Origin: Burkholderiaceae bacterium
GTDB lineage: Bacteria; Pseudomonadota; Gammaproteobacteria; Burkholderiales; Burkholderiaceae_E
NCBI GenBank assembly: GCA_021166725.1
Contig: JAJPES010000063.1
Span: 43,330 to 107,329 of the forward strand
Length of the DNA stretch: 64,000 nucleotides
Reading direction: 5' to 3'
In this document: piece after piece, positions 35,938 to 42,244 of the stretch
Position numbering within the stretch: the first letter of the stretch is position 1
How the letters are laid out: each line of letters begins with the position of its first letter
Notes under the pieces: model-generated
What the model saw: the letters and a program-made list of their open reading frames with translations, nothing else
Databases searched by the model: none
Told to the model about the DNA's origin: nothing
Made by a program: the position numbers and the translations under genes

Positions 35938-37143
35938 TCAGGCGTCGCCGACTTCGATCACGACCGACATCGCCGTATCGCCGGCTGCGCAGCCGGTGAA
36001 GAGTCCGAGGCCGCCGCCGCGAAGCACGAGCTCCTCGATCACCTCGATCACCGCGCGGGTGCCCATCGGCGCCTGCGGATGGCCCCAGACGAGCGAGCAG
36101 CCGTAGTCGTTCATCTTCGCGATGTCGGCTCCGGTGGCTTTCGCGAAGAAGACGTCGTTGACCGCGAAGGGGTTGTGCGTCTTGATCGCCGCCATCTGCG
36201 CGATGCCGACGCCGGCCTGCTCGAGCGCGCGCAGCGCGGCCGGCACCGTTGCCTCGGGCATGTGCGCAAGCTCTGCGCGTGCGAGGCCGAAACCGCGCAG
36301 CCGCACCGCGACCTTCGGGTCCTTCGACAGCTCGCGCGCCCGCTCGGGCGTGGTGACGACGATCGCCGCGTTGCCGTCGGCCGGGTGCGTCTGTCCGCCG
36401 AAGGTGACGCTGCCGCCCTCCATCACCGGCTTCAGTTTCGCCAGGCCCTCGACGCTCGACTGCGAGATGCCTTCGTCGCCGGTCATCGTGCCGGCCGTCT
36501 TGCGGAAGTTCGGTGCCGGCACGTCGAAGGGCAGCGTCATGAAGCGCTTGAGGAACGCGCTGTCGTCGGCCAGGGCGCGGCGGTACTGTTCCTCGCGCAT
36601 CAGCACCACTTCGTGCTGCTGCGAGGTGGAAATGCCGTGCTTCTTCGCGACGTTCTCTGCGGTCTGCAACATCGAGTGCGGACCGAGCGGGTCGCAGCCG
36701 AAGTTGTCGAGCACCCAGTCCTCGGCGGCACCGGTGCCGCCCGGGCCTTTCGGGTTCGGGTAGTACAGGTGCGGGCCGTTCGACGTGCGGTCGCAGTTGA
36801 CGACGAGCGCCGTCTCGGCCATGCCGACTTCGATCTCCTGCGCGGCGGCCAGCAGCGTGCGCACGCCGGTGGCGCACGCCTGCATCAGCGTCGGTCCGCC
36901 CGCGCTCTTCGCACCGATCATGCCGGTGAGCCACGGCAGCCCGTAGAACGAATGCTTCTGCGGCACCGAGAAGCCGAGCACGCCGTAATCGAAGCGCGAC
37001 GGATCGATGTCGCGCTTCTTCAGTTCGTTGCGCGCGACGTGCGCGGCGAACTCGACGCTGTTCAGGTTCGAGAAGCTGCCCTGCCAGCGGGCGAAAGGCG
37101 TGCTCCAGTAGGCTCCGTAGGGGATTTCGGCGCGGTATTTCAT
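35938..37143 (-). CDS. Thiolase-family protein (acetyl-CoA acetyltransferase type)
   Basis: A 401-residue thiolase-fold enzyme. The nucleophile loop is TLMQACATGVRTLLAAAQEIE near residue 90, the catalytic His is in IKTHNPFAVNDVFFAKATG near 325, and the second Cys is in LGLFTGCAAGDTAMSVVIEVG at the C-terminus. All three catalytic residues are present, so it should cleave or form a beta-ketoacyl-CoA. The sequence around the His is unlike classical FadA/PhaA and belongs to a divergent subfamily. Its start overlaps the GntR-regulator stop (ATGA), making it the first metabolic gene of the 16-kb operon, directly followed by the CoA ligase. Confidence 0.9.
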   Translation of the reverse strand: MKYRAEIPYGAYWSTPFARWQGSFSNLNSVEFAAHVARNELKKRDIDPSRFDYGVLGFSVPQKHSFYGLPWLTGMIGAKSAGGPTLMQACATGVRTLLAAAQEIEVGMAETALVVNCDRTSNGPHLYYPNPKGPGGTGAAEDWVLDNFGCDPLGPHSMLQTAENVAKKHGISTSQQHEVVLMREEQYRRALADDSAFLKRFMTLPFDVPAPNFRKTAGTMTGDEGISQSSVEGLAKLKPVMEGGSVTFGGQTHPADGNAAIVVTTPERARELSKDPKVAVRLRGFGLARAELAHMPEATVPAALRALEQAGVGIAQMAAIKTHNPFAVNDVFFAKATGADIAKMNDYGCSLVWGHPQAPMGTRAVIEVIEELVLRGGGLGLFTGCAAGDTAMSVVIEVGDA

Positions 37144-37823
37144 GCGGCTTCCTCGTCCTGCAGTCCGATGGCGATGATGAAGGCGTGACGTGCGTGCATC
37201 AGGTGCCGTTGCGTGCTCTCGGCCGCGGCATCGCCGTCGCCCGCGCGCAATGCCCTGGTGATCTGCTCGAGGCCGTCGAGCACGATCGTGCGGATCTGCG
37301 GGTCGTCGAGCGTGAGCGCGCCGATGTGCTGCAGGTGATCGCCGTACTGCTCGATGACGCGCACCAGGCGGCGGTTCGGCACGAGCGCCAGGCACGCGGC
37401 GCGGAAATGAGCATGCGCCTCGCGAAAGGCCGGCACGTCGCCGGTTTCGTGTGCGCGAGCGGCCGCTTCGAGCGCTTCTTCGATCGGCGCGCGTATTTCG
37501 TCGACTGCGCAGAGCGGCGCGATGCGGCGCATGGCCGCCGTTTCGAGCAGGAAGCGGACTTCGTAGATGTCTTCGGCGTCGTCGATGGTCAGCGCCGGAA
37601 CCGCGAAGCTGCGGCCCGACAGAACCAGCAGCCCTTCGCTGGCCAGGCGGGTAAGTGCTTCGCGTACCGGTGTGCGGGAGACGCCGAGCTGCTGCGCGAG
37701 CTGGACCTCCTGCAGCGGTCGGCCGGCGGCGATGGCTCCGCTGCGCAATTGCGCGCGCAGCGCCTGGTAGACCTGGTCACCCAGGCCGGGAGCGCGTTCT
37801 ACGGGGGCGAGGGAGGGGACCAA
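37140..37823 (-). CDS. GntR-family (FCD/FadR subfamily) transcriptional regulator
   Basis: A roughly 227-residue regulator from the chosen TTG. The winged helix is GLGDQVYQALRAQLRSGAIAAG, then LAQQLGVSRTPVREALTRLASEGLL, and an all-helical FCD ligand domain follows (DIYEVRFLLETAAMRRIAP, FREAHAHFRAACLALVPNRRLVRVIEQYGDHL). The ORF is open to an ATG at 37928, but a good promoter (TTTACA-N17-TACAGT) and an operator-like palindrome lie inside that extension, so translation probably starts downstream near 37823. It heads the 16-kb CoA operon, is translationally coupled to the thiolase gene, and probably represses its own promoter until a pathway acid or CoA ester binds. Confidence 0.86.
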   Translation of the reverse strand: MVPSLAPVERAPGLGDQVYQALRAQLRSGAIAAGRPLQEVQLAQQLGVSRTPVREALTRLASEGLLVLSGRSFAVPALTIDDAEDIYEVRFLLETAAMRRIAPLCAVDEIRAPIEEALEAAARAHETGDVPAFREAHAHFRAACLALVPNRRLVRVIEQYGDHLQHIGALTLDDPQIRTIVLDGLEQITRALRAGDGDAAAESTQRHLMHARHAFIIAIGLQDEEAA

Positions 37824-37862
37824 CGGCAGGCCTGCGGGGATCAGCGGTGGCGTCGACGGGAT

Positions 37863-37891
37863 ACTGTATACATTGAGGAAGGGCGTGTAAA
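37863..37891 (-). promoter_or_regulatory. Promoter of the 16-kb operon with GntR-type palindrome
   Basis: Reading leftward, TTTACA (37891-37886) is followed after 17 bases by TACAGT (37868-37863), a plausible sigma-70 promoter. The perfect palindrome TGTATACA at 37865-37872 overlaps the -10 box. GntR/FCD regulators commonly bind T-G-T-A-T-A-C-A-like cores, so autorepression by the adjacent regulator is expected. Confidence 0.55.
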
Positions 37892-38071
37892 GAGGGCTAA
37901 CGCGGTTCGTCAGGGTGCAGGGCCGCATCGGGCCGGGTCAGGCCAGGGCATCGGTTACGGAACCGGGCGTAGATCCGGGAGCCGGCCACGGTCACTCACA
38001 AACCCGGCCTGTCGGCGGATCTGCGGATCTACGAGTCGCTTCGGTTCAGCGGGTGCGCTTCGCCCACGGAT

Positions 38072-38458
38072 CTATGCCGGAGCATCGGCCCCATGCAGCG
38101 CTTTCGGGTTCGGCCCGTATGCGTTCGTGTCGCGCTCGCTATCCATGACGGCGAATACGAAGAGCACGATCGCCCCGATGATTGGTACGAACGCGACGAG
38201 CAGCCACCAGCCCGTACGGCCTATGTCGTGCAGACGCCTGACACCTACGGCCAGCGACGGAACCAGCATCGCCAGCATGAACAGGCCGGAGAACAGACCG
38301 AAATCCCCGGTTTCGCTGAACGTGCCGAGGAGCACGTCGACAAATGCGAGCACGAAAACAATGAGCAGGTAGAAAAGAAGGAAATACCAGTACTCGCTTC
38401 GCTGTGATCTTCCGCGAAAGGCCGCGTACTTCTTCAGAGCAAGCAGGAACCAGGACAC
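38072..38458 (-). CDS. DUF805-family membrane protein
   Basis: A 128-residue protein with the DUF805 signature. It opens MSWFLLALKKYAAFRGRSQRSEYWYF, has four membrane helices, and carries VGVRRLHDIGRTGWWLLVAFVPIIGAIVLFVFAVMDSERDTNAYGPNP, where the R-R-L-H-D-x-G-R-T-G-W block is diagnostic. Function is unknown; such proteins are small inner-membrane components. The start codon is GTG with GGAAAG just upstream. It follows another small membrane-protein ORF on the same strand and lies at the outer edge of the cassette-like island. Between this gene and the GntR regulator (37929-38071) nothing recognisable was seen. Confidence 0.85.
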   Translation of the reverse strand: MSWFLLALKKYAAFRGRSQRSEYWYFLLFYLLIVFVLAFVDVLLGTFSETGDFGLFSGLFMLAMLVPSLAVGVRRLHDIGRTGWWLLVAFVPIIGAIVLFVFAVMDSERDTNAYGPNPKALHGADAPA

Positions 38459-38489
38459 TACTTTCCGCCTTCTTTGTCGTGAACCGTGA

Positions 38490-38846
38490 TCAGTCGCCGG
38501 TTTTTCCGATTGCGAACCTGGAACCGAAGCGCGCCGCGATGAACTGGGGAATGGAGATGATCGTCATGAAAATGATTGCGAACGGTAGCAGCGAGAGAGA
38601 GCTACCGTTCAGCAGCGCACCGACCGCCTGACCGGCGGCCATCCAGAGCGCCCATCGCCAGGGCATCACCGGAAACCGATAACCGATGACGAAGGCGACG
38701 AAGCACATGAACGGGATTCCAACCAGGTAATACGAGCCGTCGTCCCAGGCCTCGATCCGGCCCGTCGCAGCGAGGATCGATATGTAAACGATCAGCCCGC
38801 AAAGAAAGGAAGCGGAGGCGGCGAAAAGGGAGTCGTCTTTTTTCAT
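38490..38846 (-). CDS. Small hypothetical membrane protein
   Basis: A 118-residue protein not assigned to a family. It has three or four hydrophobic segments (ASFLCGLIVYISILAATGR, LVGIPFMCFVAFVIGYRF, WRWALWMAAGQAVGALLNG, LLPFAIIFMTIISIPQFI) and a short polar N-terminus, MKKDDS. GC content is lower than in surrounding operons. Its ATG overlaps the TGA that ends the frameshifted ORF at 38843-39255, so the two were translated together. Pattern and context suggest cargo of the integron-like island. Function unknown. Confidence 0.6.
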   Translation of the reverse strand: MKKDDSLFAASASFLCGLIVYISILAATGRIEAWDDGSYYLVGIPFMCFVAFVIGYRFPVMPWRWALWMAAGQAVGALLNGSSLSLLPFAIIFMTIISIPQFIAARFGSRFAIGKTGD

Positions 38847-39255
38847 GGAGCCATCGAATTCGAGCTCGGCGGGTTCGACGCGGCGGAGCGGCCACGAAAG
38901 CGGCCCGGGGTGCGGGTCGAGCGTCCTTTGCTCCGAAGCGTTCGTCTGACGTGATAGCGGGCCGATCCGTCGACGACAACCAGGGTGCGCTCCGTCGGCG
39001 ATCGGTCCCTGACGAACGGGCGCCTCGCGTTAACGGTGGGAAAGCTCGTCCCGCTCGAATTGGTCCACCCCTTGTCGCTGAAAGCGTGAGCGCCACTGTT
39101 CCGTCCTTCTCCATCGATTCGAACAGAGAAAGAATGACGCCCACCTCTTCTTCATCGGGGTTGAGAGGCCACTCGAAGAAGCTAGCGTGTCCACGTGAGC
39201 GTCTTAGTGCCTCACGAAGTTGCTTTCCCACGCGGTCACGCTCGTCTGGCGACAT
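38843..39255 (-). pseudogene. Frameshifted cassette ORF (hypothetical protein)
   Basis: The ATG at 39255 lies five bases after the attC-like site at 39260-39337. The first 60 residues read naturally: MSPDERDRVGKQLREAL, FFEWPLNPDEEEVG and LFESMEKDGTVALTL. After about 39080 the same frame becomes Arg/Pro-rich, while the neighbouring frame continues plausibly (DKGWTNSSGTSFP, then ERTLVVVDGSARYHVRR) to a TGA overlapping the next ATG. The 413-base span is one base short of 138 codons, so a single missing base would explain the break. It is either a dead gene or an assembly indel. No family recognised. Confidence 0.55.
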
Positions 39256-39259
39256 TGAC

Positions 39260-39337
39260 GTCTAACGTCGGACATGAGCGGCGGACAGTGGGCGGCGAAG
39301 CCGGTCGATGGCCGTCCGCTCGATGGACCGGTTAGGC
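39260..39337 (-). other. attC-like integron recombination site 1
   Basis: The site spans 78 bases between GTCTAAC (39260-39266, RYYYAAC) and GTTAGGC (39331-39337, GTTRRRY), the outer core boxes of attC sites. Inner arms GAGCGGCGGAC and GTCCGCTC pair imperfectly, leaving unpaired bases as attC hairpins do. Read leftward, the HicB stop codon is formed by the GCCTAAC box and the next ORF starts five bases after the far box, the normal cassette layout. Confidence 0.75.
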
Positions 39338-39544
39338 CTCAACGCGTACGAACTGACTTGTCGACTTCGGTTCGGGGACGGGGTGTCCGTCTGCGCGCAA
39401 GCCTTCAATGTGGAACTCAATGGCTTCCTGAATAAGCGTTTCCACTTCTTCGCGCGACTCACCGACTGCAACGCATCCGGGCAAATCCGGCACATACGCC
39501 CCGTAGCTCGTTGGTCCGCGTTCGATGACGACGAGGTACTGCAT
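39332..39544 (-). CDS. hicB: HicB-family antitoxin
   Basis: A 70-residue partial RNase-H-fold antitoxin: MQYLVVIERGPTSYGAYVPDLPGCVAVGESREEVETLIQEAIEFHIEGL is the HicB signature, with Y-x-P-D-L-P-G-C strongly conserved. The Pro-rich end (GHPVPEPKS) is typical of short HicB proteins lacking a C-terminal DNA-binding domain. It neutralises HicA. A GAGG site precedes the ATG, nine bases after the hicA stop. The last codons and the TAA stop run into the attC core box, showing that the pair is a cassette. Confidence 0.9.
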   Translation of the reverse strand: MQYLVVIERGPTSYGAYVPDLPGCVAVGESREEVETLIQEAIEFHIEGLRADGHPVPEPKSTSQFVRVEA

Positions 39545-39553
39545 ATGTCGACC

Positions 39554-39748
39554 TCACTTCTTCAAGCCCGCTTGCTTGAGGATGTTGCTCAATGTTCCGG
39601 GCGGCACGTCCACGCTCGGCTTTCCGGCGACAGTCACCGTTCCGGGCTTGCTCGGGTGATGGTACTGCCGATGACTGCCCTTCTGCCGCACCTGGCACCA
39701 CCCATCTGCCTCAAGACGGGAGATCAGTTCGTGGACGTTGGTCGGCAT
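39554..39748 (-). CDS. hicA: HicA-family mRNA interferase toxin
   Basis: A 64-residue double-stranded-RNA-binding-like toxin: LISRLEADGWCQVRQKGSHRQYHHPSKPGTVTVAGKPSVDVPPGTLSNILKQAGL. The GSH-x-x-Y/F motif contains the catalytic His; V-P-x-G-T-L-x-x-I-L-K-Q-A-G-L is the conserved end. HicA cleaves mRNA when HicB is lost. It precedes hicB in the usual order. The cassette must carry its own promoter in the 43 bases between the toxin start and attC site 2, where the AT-rich stretch AACATTTCTTTATG ends in the start codon. Confidence 0.92.
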   Translation of the reverse strand: MPTNVHELISRLEADGWCQVRQKGSHRQYHHPSKPGTVTVAGKPSVDVPPGTLSNILKQAGLKK

Positions 39749-39791
39749 AAAGAAATGTTACGTGAGCACTCGACTCGGCACCTTCTTTGAC

Positions 39792-39868
39792 GCCTAACGT
39801 TCGACATGAGCGGCGGCTGGAGGCTTGCGCAGCAAGCCGCAAGACGTCCGCTCGATGGATCGTGCCCC
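39792..39868 (-). other. attC-like site 2, one core box decayed
   Basis: GCCTAAC (39792-39798) and the inner arm CGACATGAGCGGCGGC match site 1 closely, and GTCCGCTCGATGGA (39846-39859) matches its opposite arm. The expected closing GTTAGGC is replaced by GTGCCCC at 39862-39868. The site is probably inactive or is the product of an imprecise recombination that also removed the neighbouring cassette body. Confidence 0.6.
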
Positions 39869-39920
39869 ATCCTTTGAACCGACCGCAAATCGGAACTCCC
39901 GCAACGGCTGCCTTTCTGAC

Positions 39921-39998
39921 GCCTAACGTTGGAGTTCACCCGCGGGCGACAGACGGCGAAGCCGGCTGTCGCACGCCGGGTGCGACGACGTGTTAGAC
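39921..39998 (-). other. attC-like integron recombination site 3
   Basis: A 78-base element bounded by GCCTAAC (39921-39927) and GTTAGAC (39992-39998), both perfect core boxes. Inner segments CACCCGCGGGCGACAG and CTGTCGCACGCCGGGTG fold into a hairpin with small bulges. The stop codon of the frameshifted ORF to its right is the TAA of the GTCTAAC box read leftward, again typical of a cassette end. Only about 50 bases separate it from site 2. Confidence 0.75.
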
Positions 39999-40431
39999 CG
40001 CATCGGTGCCCGGCGATATATGCGCCTTGTAGTCGCGAGCAGCGAGCGTCGTACTGCTGGTCAATGTGCGTCGCAACATGTCCAAGCGGATCGCCACTAC
40101 AAGTCTTCCGACCCGTTCTAGCCGTTCTTCCATTGGCACAATTGTTCCTTCGACCATTACCTCCATCGCTTCGTTGGCTGCCTTGATTACTTCGTCGCTG
40201 AAGTAAAGCCAACAGCGCTTGTACTCCTCCAGGAACTCCTCTCGGTATCTTTGGGCTTGCTGCGTGCTTGTAGAACCCAGAGAGAGTTCGAAGCAGCGCC
40301 CGATATCGCTCCTCCTTGCGAAGATACTCTTCCCATGCCCGGCGCCGCCTCTCGTTCATAAACCAGGCGAGAACTGCGCCAGCCAGAGGAACAAAGAACT
40401 TGAGGAAGTCAGCGCTTAGTAGATCTTGCAT
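39993..40431 (-). pseudogene. Frameshifted cassette ORF (membrane-anchored hypothetical protein)
   Basis: From the ATG at 40431 the frame reads MQDLLSADFLKFFVPLAGAVLAWF (one membrane anchor), then NERRRRAWEEYLRKEERYRALL and turns implausible near 40260. The adjacent frame then gives RYREEFLEEYKRCWLYFSDE, IKAANEAMEVMVEGTIVPMEE and DMLRRTLTSSTTLAARDYKA, ending at the TAA in attC site 3. The 439-base span has one base too many for a continuous gene, so a single insertion explains it. A predicted anchored coiled-coil-like protein of unknown role. Decay or assembly error are both possible. Confidence 0.55.
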
Positions 40432-40456
40432 AGCTTGGCAGGGAGCTGCTGATCCG

Positions 40457-40463
40457 GTCTAAC
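40457..40463 (-). other. attC-like half-site (GTCTAAC) at the island edge
   Basis: A single GTCTAAC box, read leftward as GTTAGAC, sits 26 bases before the start of the frameshifted ORF at 40431, where an attC or attI boundary would be expected. No matching second box or hairpin arms could be found to its right, so it may be a decayed outer site. A 7-base match alone is weak evidence. Confidence 0.35.
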
Positions 40464-40809
40464 GTGTTTTGTATCGGCGCATGAACCGAATTAACGCCAC
40501 GACGACGCGAATGCCCTGCTCGCTCGCGGCATGCAAGTTCCTTTGAACATTGGACTTTCTGCGTCCCGTCGTTATCGAATCGGCGTAACGCGATGTCGAA
40601 TGTGTCGCTCCTCATCGGCAGCGACACCGGCTCATTTTTGTCGACACATGGCAGTCGCGGGCGTAACAAGCGGAACACCGGGATTCGGAACTCGTTGCTA
40701 TACCGAACTCCAGGCGATACCTGAAGATACAGTCAGTATCCGCTTTTCGTCTATGCCGCGGTTGCCCGATCACTGGCGAGACGATCACGCATTCATACCG
40801 CCACCTACG
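40464..40809. other. Low-GC intergenic stretch, no gene recognised
   Basis: About 345 bases between the cassette island and the patatin gene have clearly lower GC than the flanking operons. Short ORFs on both strands (for example 40531-40836 plus and 40409-40678 minus) show no natural protein pattern. No integrase fragment, tRNA or transposase remnant was recognised. It may be the degraded end of the island. Confidence 0.5.
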
Positions 40810-42147
40810 TCAGAGGCCGCGGTCGGAGACGACTGAGCGGCCGTCGTACTCATCAGCGATGGTGTTCACTTCATTGGCCAGCACCTTTGCCTGGATCGAT
40901 TCTCCGCACGCCTCGCGGCGCTGGCACCCCCACCCAAAAAACCCCGCGATCTCCTCCCGCCGCGCCAGCACATCGCTCTCCCCCAGCTCCATCAGCGCCC
41001 GCGTAAAACTCCCCTCGAACAGCAGATAACTCGCGAACGCCGCCCCGCGCAGATCCCCGGCGAGGCTGCTCACCCCCACCGAACGCAGCAGGCCCCGAAT
41101 CGTCACCGGAAGCGCCTGCACGTGGTCGGCCGCAATGCGGTCGATGCGTTTGCTGGGCGTGATCGACAGCACCTGGATCCGGCGCAGGCCGCTGAGATGC
41201 GCCTTCTCTTCGGGCAACGCCGCGAGCAGCTCGTTCAGCCGCTCGACGCGCTCGATGTCGGCGGTGAGCGTGTCCAGGAAGATGCTCGACAGCGCATGCC
41301 CGGCGATCTGCGCGAGGTTCGGGTAGTCGGGCGAGATCAGCGTGCCGTTGGCCGGCTCGTTGGTGCGCGCCGAGCCGATCACCAGGATGCGTTGCGCGCC
41401 CAGGTGAATGGCGGGCGAGAGCGGAGCGGTCTGGCGCATCGAGCCGTCGCCGAAATACTCCGGCACGTTCTGCACCGGAATCGGCACGGCTGGGAACAGG
41501 AACGGGATCGCCGCCGAGGCGAGCAGGTGGTCGTTCGTCAGTCGCGTGCGAATCGCGTGGCGTTGCGAGCGGCTCCAAGGTTCGATCGACCGGTGCGACT
41601 GGTAGAAGACGGAATGCCGCCCCGACGAATAGCTCGATGCGGTGACGGCAACGGCCTGCAGGAAGTCCTCGCGCAGCATCCGGTCGAGTCGCTCCATGTC
41701 GATCGTCTCGGCGAGCAGTCGAGCGAGCGGGTCGTTGTTCAGCAGCGACCGCGGTCGCGCACGGTGCCAGCGCGCGATCAGCCATCCGAGCGAGAGCATC
41801 GAGAGCCATTTCGCGCCGGATTCGATGACGCGGATCGAGTCGGTGCGGTAGACGTGATCGGCGTGGAACTCGCGCCATACCTGGCCGAGCTTCGACACGG
41901 CGCCGTCGAAGTCGTCGGCGTGGCAGGCGAGTGCGGCGCAGTTGATGGCGCCGGCCGAGCTTCCGACGATGATGTCGAAGGGACTCGCCGGCGAGCGGAT
42001 GCCCGATTGGCGGCGCAGGCGGGCGATCGCGCGCAATACGCCCGCCTGGTAGGCGGCGCGTGCGCCGCCGCCCGTCAGTACGAGCGCCGTCCGTGCGGCC
42101 GGGGCCGCAGGCACGCTCGGCTCGTGCGCGGGCTCGGTCCGCTGCAT
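40810..42147 (-). CDS. Patatin-like phospholipase family protein
   Basis: A 445-residue lipid acyl hydrolase. ALVLTGGGARAAYQAGVLRA near residue 22 is the oxyanion loop, IIVGSSAGAINCAAL near 60 holds the G-x-S-x-G nucleophile Ser, and EYFGDGSMRQTAPLSPAIHLGAQRILVI near 235 holds the catalytic Asp in a D-G-S form. It hydrolyses membrane phospholipids or acylglycerols, probably from the cytoplasm, as no signal peptide is seen. The last 60 residues are poorly conserved in character. It stands alone, separated by 97 bases from the yihY gene on the same strand. Confidence 0.9.
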   Translation of the reverse strand: MQRTEPAHEPSVPAAPAARTALVLTGGGARAAYQAGVLRAIARLRRQSGIRSPASPFDIIVGSSAGAINCAALACHADDFDGAVSKLGQVWREFHADHVYRTDSIRVIESGAKWLSMLSLGWLIARWHRARPRSLLNNDPLARLLAETIDMERLDRMLREDFLQAVAVTASSYSSGRHSVFYQSHRSIEPWSRSQRHAIRTRLTNDHLLASAAIPFLFPAVPIPVQNVPEYFGDGSMRQTAPLSPAIHLGAQRILVIGSARTNEPANGTLISPDYPNLAQIAGHALSSIFLDTLTADIERVERLNELLAALPEEKAHLSGLRRIQVLSITPSKRIDRIAADHVQALPVTIRGLLRSVGVSSLAGDLRGAAFASYLLFEGSFTRALMELGESDVLARREEIAGFFGWGCQRREACGESIQAKVLANEVNTIADEYDGRSVVSDRGL

Positions 42148-42244
42148 GGCTCCTGATCGGCGAAGGGCGTCAACCCTCGTTATCGACCGGACGGCGCCCC
42201 AGTTGATGGCCCGTCGGTCGTCCCCCCGTGGGACTCACTGCCGA

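Noticed and set aside
37929-38071. Possible transposon end or attC site left of the DUF805 gene
   Set aside because: Short GGATC/GATCT repeats are present, but no terminal inverted repeats, target duplication or attC core boxes could be paired.
38072-40809. A complete mobile integron with integrase
   Set aside because: No tyrosine recombinase motif is readable in any frame; only attC-like sites and cassette ORFs remain.
40531-40836. 101-residue plus-strand ORF after the cassette island
   Set aside because: Its composition is not protein-like, it has no ribosome site, and it runs into the patatin gene antisense.
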